Source of the DNA: Climacium dendroides
Lineage: Eukaryota > Streptophyta > Bryopsida > Hypnales > Climaciaceae
Length of the DNA: 64,000 bases
NCBI GenBank assembly: GCA_950106755.1
Contig: OX467092.1
Coordinates: 5,580,001-5,644,000 of the forward strand
Direction of reading: 5' to 3'
Shown here: positions 56,851 through 64,000 of the stretch, piece after piece
How positions within the stretch are numbered: position 1 is the stretch's first letter
How the letters are laid out: the number at the start of each line of letters is the position of its first letter
Notes under the pieces: generated by a model
The model's database searches: none
Seen by the model: only the letters and a program-made list of their open reading frames with translations
What the model was told of the DNA's origin: nothing
Position numbers and translations under genes: made by a program

Positions 56851-57019
56851 AGGGAACGTTTCGTGTCCAAAGTGAGAGAGCCGACCTCGAGGTTTGGCGA
56901 TGGTGGAAATCGGAGCAACAAGCCTCATCGACAACGACGACAACGACGACGATGCATCGACCATCGCGGCCATAAGCGATCGGTGTCTTCACAACTATTC
57001 CACTCAGCGCGTTGCAGCG

Positions 57020-60000
57020 ATGGCGGGGAGCTACGGCAGGAGCCTGCCGAAGCACTCTTCTCTGCCATCCTCCACTCGCAAGGGCGGCCATTCCAAGCAC
57101 CGGCGCGGCAGCAAATCCTCCTCCGCGCTCTCCTGGTGGACCTGGCTGGTGCGTCCTCGAACATGCTTGACGGTCGTCTCGATCCTCTTCACGTTCCTGT
57201 TCCTCTTCCAGGGCGGCTTCGTGGCGACTTTCGTCTGGGAGGGGAGGGGTAAGGGTCCCAATCCGAATTCGTCTGGCAGGCACAATGGATTGGGGAAGAC
57301 TGGGTGGAAGAGTCGGTCGCATCATGCGGGAGTAGGGGAAGCGGTGGTGGACATTACCATGAAGGCCTTGTATGATAAGATTGCGTTCGATGATCGCGAC
57401 GGCGGGGTGTGGAAACAGGGGTGGGATGTTAGGTATGGCGGGAAGGAGTGGGACCAGGAGCCGCTCAAGGTTTTCGTTGTGCCGCATAGTCACAATGATC
57501 CGGGGTGGATTCGTACCGTGGAGGAGTACTATCAGGAGCGATCCAGGCATATTTTGGATACCATCGTCGCGTCGTTGCTTAAGGTTATCCGATTCTCACC
57601 TCTTTTGCGCATTTGGGGAATTGTGATGTTGCAGGCAAAGAGAGCATCGATTTTATCTCTGGTTTAGTGTAATGGTTTTCGATCGTTGTTCGTATTTGAC
57701 GGCGGGTCGAATGTGGAGATAGACAGCCGTGGCTTCGAAACGAGATAAGGGAGTGTATGTTTGAGAGAAAGATTATGGAATAAATTGGAGTGTTGTGGCT
57801 TTGCGAATTTTAGATCACACCGATTTAATTTTCGATTAAGTATAGTTTACTTCTTAATTTCGATCCTCGTTCGTCGTTAATCACCGGTTTAATGTGGAGA
57901 TAGACAGTCATGGCCTCGCGCATCGTGATAAGTGAGTGTGTGCTTGAGAGGAAGATTATGGAATAGATTGTTTTGGGGGTTGTATGAATGGATCAGTGTA
58001 AGATCCCTTCCCTCTACTTCTGATGGAGTGATGTGGGACAATGAGACTTCACTTGAGGTACTGCGTCAATTCAATAGTCATGTCGTCATTCATATCTTGG
58101 TGACTGCGTGTGTTAATGGCAATTCTGATCTCATGTGCTAGAAAATCTCATGATGAAGGAGATTTTTATTGTGCTCGTTTTGATATCTGTTAAAGAGACT
58201 GAAATTCGCATATCCCTAAACCTAGGGACTAACGCGATGGTAGGTGATTTTATATAAATTTGAAATACAACCCTAAGTGAAGATATCTTGGATGAGGACG
58301 TGCTTGCCTGTCTATGAAGAGGATTGCGTTGTTGAGTTTGAAATGTCGGTAAAATAAAATGGTGATGCTGTGGTGACTTTCAGGATACACGGAGGAAGTT
58401 TATTTGGGAGGAAATGTCGTACCTTGAGAGATGGTGGCGAGACGCTTCACAACAATCAAAAAGTGATTTCATACGCTTGGTCAAGTCGGGACAACTGGAG
58501 ATTGTGGGCGGTGGCTGGGTGATGAATGATGAAGCGAATTCACATTATTTCGCAATCATTGAGCAGGTTGTCGCTCTGACGTTGATCACATTATGGCTGT
58601 CGTTAATTGTGGCTATGAGTTTCTCTCTACTTTGGTTTGAAATGTGAAGCTCTTACGGCAGTCCAACCGAATGTAGAATCATGAAGCCGTGCTAAGATAT
58701 AGAAGCTTATTATGTCCAAAGGATCTTCTGTTCTAATATCAAATGTGCACGTTGGTTCCAGATGACAGCCGGTAATTTATGGCTTCTAGACAACGTGGGG
58801 GTAGCACCGAAGAATGCATGGGCGATCGATCCGTTCGGACATTCTCCGACGATGGCATACCTTCTTCGACGAATGGGCTTCGAGAATATGCTGATTCAAA
58901 GAACACACTACGAAGTCAAGAAAGAGCTGGCTTGGAATAAAAATCTAGAGTTTAATTGGCGCCAAAGCTGGGACTCCGACAATTCAACTGACATTTTCTG
59001 TCACATGATGCCTTTCTATTCTTACGACATTCCACATACTTGTGGTCCTGAGCCAGGTGTTTGTTGCCAGTTTGACTTTTGGCGACTACCCGGGAGGGCT
59101 GGATATTGTCCCTGGAACAAGCAGCCACAAACTATCACGCCAGAGAATGTCAAAGAGCGGGCAGAGCTTTTGTTGGACCAGTACCGAAAGAAATCGATTC
59201 TATACAGATCAAACACCCTTCTCATACCCTTGGGTGACGACTTTCGGTATATTGAGATGGCAGAAGCCGATCTCGCGTATGAGAATTATCAGAGAATATT
59301 CGATTACGTCAATTCTCATCCGAATCTGAAAGCAGAGTTGCATTTTGGAACCCTAGAGGATTACTTCAGCACTCTGAGGAAGGAAGTGAGCAAAACAAGT
59401 AGCATGGAAGAGTCAGCGAATAGCCCTCTGAGTGTGCCTGGGTTCCCATCTCTTGCTGGTGACTTTTTCACTTATTCAGATATACACCAAGACTACTGGA
59501 GTGGTTATTATGTTACTAGACCGTTTTATAAAGCAGTTGATAGGGTTCTTGAACAAACACTTAGGGCGGCCGATATCCTTTTCGTGCTCACTACTGCCTT
59601 CCGTGGGAAAGCGCGTTCTGCTTTGTCTGGTGATGTGCTTGAGCGGCAGCGACGAAACTTGGCCCTTTTTCAACATCATGATGGAGTCACAGGTACGGCA
59701 AAAGATCACGTGGTAGTGGACTATGCGAATAAAATGCATGACGGAATTGTGGAGCTTGAGGACTTAATGGCTGTTAGCGTTGGAGAGATATTGAGTCCGC
59801 AGTCAAGCTCGACGCCACACCCGTTTAAGCCCGTAGAATTGAGAAAAAGTTATGATAACTTACCAGTGAAAAAAGTGGTGGAGATTAAGAACTTCGAAGT
59901 TCAGCGTGTTGTATACTATAATCCTTTGGAGGAGACACTTCAACAGGTGAGACATGCTCGGACAACAGGATCTACTTCTTTTATGCTGATGCTAATAAAC

Positions 60001-61723
60001 GATTTGTGAAAATGACCTAGTTGTTGTTGGATGATGAAGGCCACAGCAACGTTACTATTGTATAACCTGCGGGATGCATAAGTGATGTAGTGCTCAACCG
60101 TGGTCAGAGATTTTTGAACAACTTGTTATCTTACAAGAGATGCTGAGTGCCCGTGTGCAGGTAGCCGTGATTATGGTGGATAATCCTGGAGTTTGTGTTT
60201 TTGATTCCTCTGGTAAACCCGTCGAAAGCCAGTTAAGCCCAGACTGGGGTACAGGTGTCACTGCCTCTACCTCGTCCAAGAATCATCGACTTCACTTTCA
60301 AGTGAAGGTAGCTCCCTTGGGATTGGCTACTTACCTGATCACTGCTGAGACTGATAACTGTGACACAGCTTCCTTAGCAAGCTTGTCAGTCTTCAATGAA
60401 CCCAAGGACTTCACGTGCCCAGAACCCTACCTTTGCTCATACCACAAAGATCCCCCTGAAAGAGCTTCAATAAGCAATGAAGAGCAGAAACTAATCTTCT
60501 CAACTCGGACTGGGCTACTGATGAGTCACATACCTTTGGGTGGAAAAGAGTTGCCCATCGAGGAGGAGATTGCCATGTACACGAGTTCAGGAAGTGGAGC
60601 GTATTTGTTCCGTCCTGCTGGAGAAGCCACGCCGATTGTGCAGGCGGGTGGCCTTATCCTCTGCTCTCGTGGGCCTCTACTGGAAGAGCTATTTACAGTG
60701 CCTAAGTTTGACACACCCGCCCCGTTGGTTCGGTCAGCACGCCTTTATTCTGGCAAGACTGTGCAAGCTGCTGCAGCTGAGTTCGAGTACTACGTGGATT
60801 TTGCGAGAAACGAGTTTAATGACCGGGAATTGATCACTAGATTCAAGACCGAGCTCAACAACAACCGCCTCTTTTACACCGACTTGAACGGATTCCAAAC
60901 CATGCGGCGCGAAACGTACAGCAAGATACCCCTACAGGGAAACTATTACCCCATGCCATCATTAGCCTTTTTGCAGTGCCCTGGGGGAAGGCGCTTCTCA
61001 ATTCACAGCCGTCAGGCCCTTGGAGTGGCGAGCCTGAACAAAGGCGAGTTGGAAATCATGCTAGATAGGAGATTGATACACGATGATAATCGGGGCCTTG
61101 GGCAGGGTATTATGGATAATCGACCTTCTCGTGTGGTCTTCCAGTTACTGGTCGAACGGAACATCTCTGCCAGCATGCCAGCGGTTTCAGATCTCTCGTC
61201 CAAGGCGCCATCTCTTCTCTCCCACCGTGTGAATGCTCATCTCAACTACCCAGTGCACGCGTTTTTCGACACTCCACAACCATTTACAAGCATGCAAGCC
61301 ACAACGCAAAGCAACATGGTCGGCCCTAATTTTTCACCTCTGCGAGCTGACCTTCCTTGCGACCTCCACATTGTGTCTATGAAGTTCCTGCGCCCAGCTC
61401 AACCTTCTCCTGATGAAGATTTCAGTCATGGCATTCTCTTTCATCGAAGGGGTGTGGACTCCAGCTATCCCATGAATGGACTGAAATGCGTGACAACAGA
61501 GAAGAAAAGCTTCGACCTCTTCACCCTGTTCTCATCACAGGTTGACATCACAGCACTACGAAAGTCGTCGCTCACATTTCTCCACAATGACGGGTCACAG
61601 GTGTCGGCGGAGCGAGATGCAGCTCACCGGAAGCTTGGCTTGGGGGCTCGTCCCAAGGAGCCAGTCGACCTCAACCCCATGGAAATCCAGGCCTACAAGT
61701 TTGACTTAAAGTATGCGGGGTAA
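57020..61723 (+). CDS. GMII: Golgi alpha-mannosidase II, GH38 (4 exons)
   Basis: Exons 57020-57583, 58384-58566, 58762-59946 and 60161-61723 join in phase 0 to 1164 residues (Arabidopsis GMII is about 1173). A basic cytosolic tail and a signal-anchor helix (about 50-74) give a type II Golgi protein. GH38 motifs: VVPHSHNDPGW (about 153-163, metal ligands), WEEMSYLERWW, GGGWVMNDEANSHY, AIDPFGHSPTMAYLLRRMGF with the nucleophile at about Asp272, MPFYSYDIPHTCGPEPGVCC, FQHHDGVTGTAKDHV (about 551-566) and PLQGNYYPMPSLAF. The enzyme removes two mannoses from GlcNAcMan5GlcNAc2 on the way to complex N-glycans. An in-frame ATG at 56900 would add 40 Asp-rich residues; 57020 was preferred for its ATGGC context and tail length. 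Intron 1 holds a 181-bp tandem duplication. The gene looks intact. Confidence 0.95.
57681..57985 (+). repeat. Tandem duplication (181-bp period) in mannosidase intron 1
   Basis: GATCGTTGTTCG (57681) and GATCCTCGTTCG (57862) start two diverged units. They share AATGTGGAGATAGACAG, GATAAG-GAGTGT and AAGATTATGGAATA blocks. Confidence 0.8.
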
Positions 61724-63064
61724 ATGGGAATTAAAGAATTGGAGATGCGCCCATCTTTTAAGAGCCTTATGTATCAAACTGGCTGTCTCTTCAGGACGTC
61801 GCTTTGGCCTTCCGCGTGATATTGTTGAAGACGCCATCACCAGGTAAGCGTATGTATCCGAAGACCTGGCCACACTAGTTCTGGCACTGTATTGAGAAAA
61901 ACAATCATCACCAATCATGAGGCCAACAAATCGTGATTTGATCAGGTCCCACTGCGAGCACAGCTGTTGTCAGTGCAGTCGAGGTAACATTTCTTTTGCT
62001 AACAAGCAGATTCTGCTTTTAGGGGCTCTTCTGGTAGAGGTGAATGCCTATTTGATCGTGGGTATTGGAGAGGGTGGTTGGGGGCGGAGGCAGGTTGGTG
62101 AATTTGCGTTGTCTGTCTCCAGGCATTGAGGTATATTGACCAAAGGTTGTAGAAGTGAAGGCTGTCAATTATCGAAGTATTTCTGAAGCATTTGAAGGTA
62201 ATTAGACCTTTGTATATAAAATCGGAATTTATGTCAGGGAGTTTGAACCAGGAGGCTATTTGGTTAACTGAGTTCCATCAATTGATTAGAAGGCCAGGGT
62301 CTCCTATGAAGTTGGAAGTCGGTATGAGGTGCTTGCCTTGGTCTCTTCATTGTCCAGTCGGTCATAGTTGACAAGTATATTGCGAGCTATTGTGCTAAAA
62401 TGGATGCCTGTCTTATTTCCTTTGAACAGCTATCACGACGTGTATGTCTTATTCATACTTTCAAAGAATATAGCGAATTTGGCATGGGTGTCACGTAAGA
62501 CTGTAAGAGTATGCTACAAGATGTAACCGTCCATGTTATTATTTGGCTTGGTGCTCCGACAGATTTCCAATTTGCATTTCTACTGACATGTATAAGTAGA
62601 TTTTACCCGCATTGATAGTAAAAGTGCAATACCTGCACAGCTTTGGTAGTTACCTTATCATGTAATGAATACATCTGATTGGAACATCATCTGTTAAGTT
62701 GTAAAGTCTGGTCTGTCTTCGCCAGGTCACCTGTGGCTGGTGGCCTGTTTTCTCCTTTGCTATGAAATTCCGTTTCATTTGTTTCAAAAAAACAAGTCCC
62801 CCCCCCCCCCCGCCCCCCCTAAGTGAGTGCATTTGGAAGTCCATTTATACCCGGTGAGGAAATGTCATTAAACAAGGTTAAGTCAGCGGGTGTCAAGGAC
62901 GCATATGACTGACGCAAAAAAGCACAGCAAACTTGAATGACTTAATTTGGCGCAAATAATGGCTTTGAAGAACAGAACAAGGTATCACCCCACTGATACA
63001 AAAATCTAAAAATCATGTTATAACATAGATTTCATTCTCTCCAGCAAATGAATGCTACTCATGT
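61724..63064. other. Convergent intergenic region
   Basis: It holds the 3' ends of the mannosidase gene (+) and the kelch-like gene (-). A C-rich homopolymer tract lies at 62798-62819. No additional gene is recognised. Confidence 0.6.
62798..62819. repeat. Poly-C tract
   Basis: About 21 C residues interrupted by a single G. Length is likely to vary and to be prone to sequencing error. Confidence 0.95.
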
Positions 63065-63854
63065 CTAAGTTGGGATCTTCATTTTCTTCCCTGTTCTTCT
63101 CTCGGGTGCAACATACGTATGACATTTCGTCATGTACTTCTCCCACGGCACACACAACTCCTGGACAGGATAGATTCCACGAAACCAAGCCGCGGCGTTG
63201 ATAGGGACGATCCAATCGGTGCTCCAGGTATCCTTGTCTAGGTCATACACAGCCCCATTGAGCTGTCCATCCCCCACCCTTTTAATGATGATTCGGCTCT
63301 CGTGCGACGCAGCATGCACCGCGTCGAACGACTTCACCTGGAAAAGGGCGTTCAGCAGCTTCTCCGGCATCTGGGTCACGATCGCCCAGCTCTTGCTCGC
63401 CGGCTTGTACTCCAAAATCTCGAACGACTTCCACCACCGCTCCAGAGGGTTGTAGTTCGCTGAAAGGGCCAACAAGCGGTGCTGATGCCACCTGGGCCAC
63501 ACGGTGTCGCCCTGATTGTAGAGAGGCCACAGGGAGCTGAAAAGAGGGCGCGTCGGGCACAGGCAAACACACCTGGAGTTGTGCAGCATCGAGTACATAT
63601 CTGCCGTGCCGCCCTGATGCGTACTTTGTGAAGACAACCCACAGTACTCCCGATTCTCTCGACAGTGGTTCCTGTTCTTACTAGCAAACATCTGTCGGTA
63701 GTCCGTCGTCATCATAGCTCCTGAATCGAGATGCACAACCTTGTGAACGTACGTTGTGCTTCCTGAGTCAATACAGGTAATCGATCGACCAGCGGATAGG
63801 AGTTTGGGATACAAATTTCGGAGGGGATAGATGATGAGTATTGATGTGTATAAC
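63065..63854 (-). CDS. Last exon of a kelch/F-box-like protein gene (partial)
   Basis: The exon reads leftwards from an acceptor (TTTATGCAG|G, exon start at 63854) to a stop at 63067-63065, about 263 codons. Upstream exons lie outside the window. The repeat-like pattern FEILEYKPASKSWAIVTQMP ... VYDLDKDTWSTDWIVP resembles kelch or galactose-oxidase-type blades (hydrophobic strand, Tyr, then D/K-x-W). Such domains in plants often follow an F-box and bind substrates for ubiquitination. No F-box is visible here because the N-terminus is missing. The ATG at 63895 lies before the acceptor and was rejected as a start. Assignment is tentative; an uncharacterised family remains possible. Confidence 0.55.
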
Positions 63855-64000
63855 CTGCATAAATCAACAATTAATGGTTTCTTCGAACAAGCCAATCCTG
63901 CGCCACAGTTGAATTGATTTCTTATTTAGAGCAGAGATTAGAGATTGGTTGCGAAGGGAAATTAAAGTAAGCGGAAAGTCCTATCAAAGGCAGATATCAA
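63855..64000 (-). other. Probable intron of the kelch-like gene
   Basis: Sequence upstream of the acceptor at 63855-63856, reading on the minus strand. The donor is outside the window or not identified. Confidence 0.4.

Noticed and set aside
56801..57550. 249-residue minus-strand ORF opposite mannosidase exon 1
   Set aside because: A shadow of the GC-rich first exon; the plus strand carries the GH38 motifs.

Overview
This window is nuclear DNA of a land plant. Spliced genes with GT-AG introns sit as GC-richer islands in very AT-rich intergenic DNA full of Ty1/copia elements, MITE-like foldbacks and tandem repeats. The gene set (COBRA-family GPI protein, OST1/ribophorin I, PADRE/DUF4228 protein, Golgi alpha-mannosidase II, a kelch/F-box-like last exon) fits a bryophyte-like or other early-diverging plant, but I cannot name the species.

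Layout. 1-3.7 kb: decayed 3' part of a copia element (Copia-1, + strand). 4.5-6.3 kb: broken duplicate of the 5' end of the COBRA gene. 6.3-10 kb: gene-poor, with a foldback repeat, an 83-bp tandem duplication and a Stowaway-like MITE. 11.0-15.2 kb: intact six-exon COBRA-family gene. 15.2-19.3 kb: AT-rich, two foldbacks. 19.4-23.1 kb: two-exon OST1 gene with about 355-bp tandem repeats in its intron. 24.1-25.2 kb: two copies of a repeat also present in the COBRA intron, around a possible orphan exon. 25.25-25.87 kb: PADRE/DUF4228 gene. 25.9-32.1 kb: AT-rich repeats without genes.

32.1-54.6 kb is a giant inverted repeat. Two nearly identical arms of about 3.95 kb (32104-36076 and 50661-54588) face each other across a 14.6-kb spacer. 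The spacer holds AT-rich repeats, a region studded with a GTCAATTTGAC-like motif, and a complete but decayed copia element (Copia-2, - strand, 44133-49851) with 161/162-bp LTRs, a 5-bp target duplication, PBS and PPT. Copia-2 carries an extra antisense ORF (44362-44769) whose C-terminus is a recognisable RNase H1 hybrid-binding (caulimovirus viroplasmin-type) domain. This ORF and the inverted repeat are the most unusual features.

54.6-56.9 kb: more AT-rich repeats. 57.0-61.7 kb: four-exon Golgi alpha-mannosidase II gene. 63.07-63.85 kb (- strand): last exon of a gene running out of the window. OST1 (N-glycan transfer in the ER) and alpha-mannosidase II (N-glycan trimming in the Golgi) act in the same pathway, and COBRA-type proteins are glycosylated secretory cargo; in a eukaryote this proximity is probably chance. 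Exon boundaries were chosen by reading frame, GT/AG consensus and recalled family conservation, with no transcript data.
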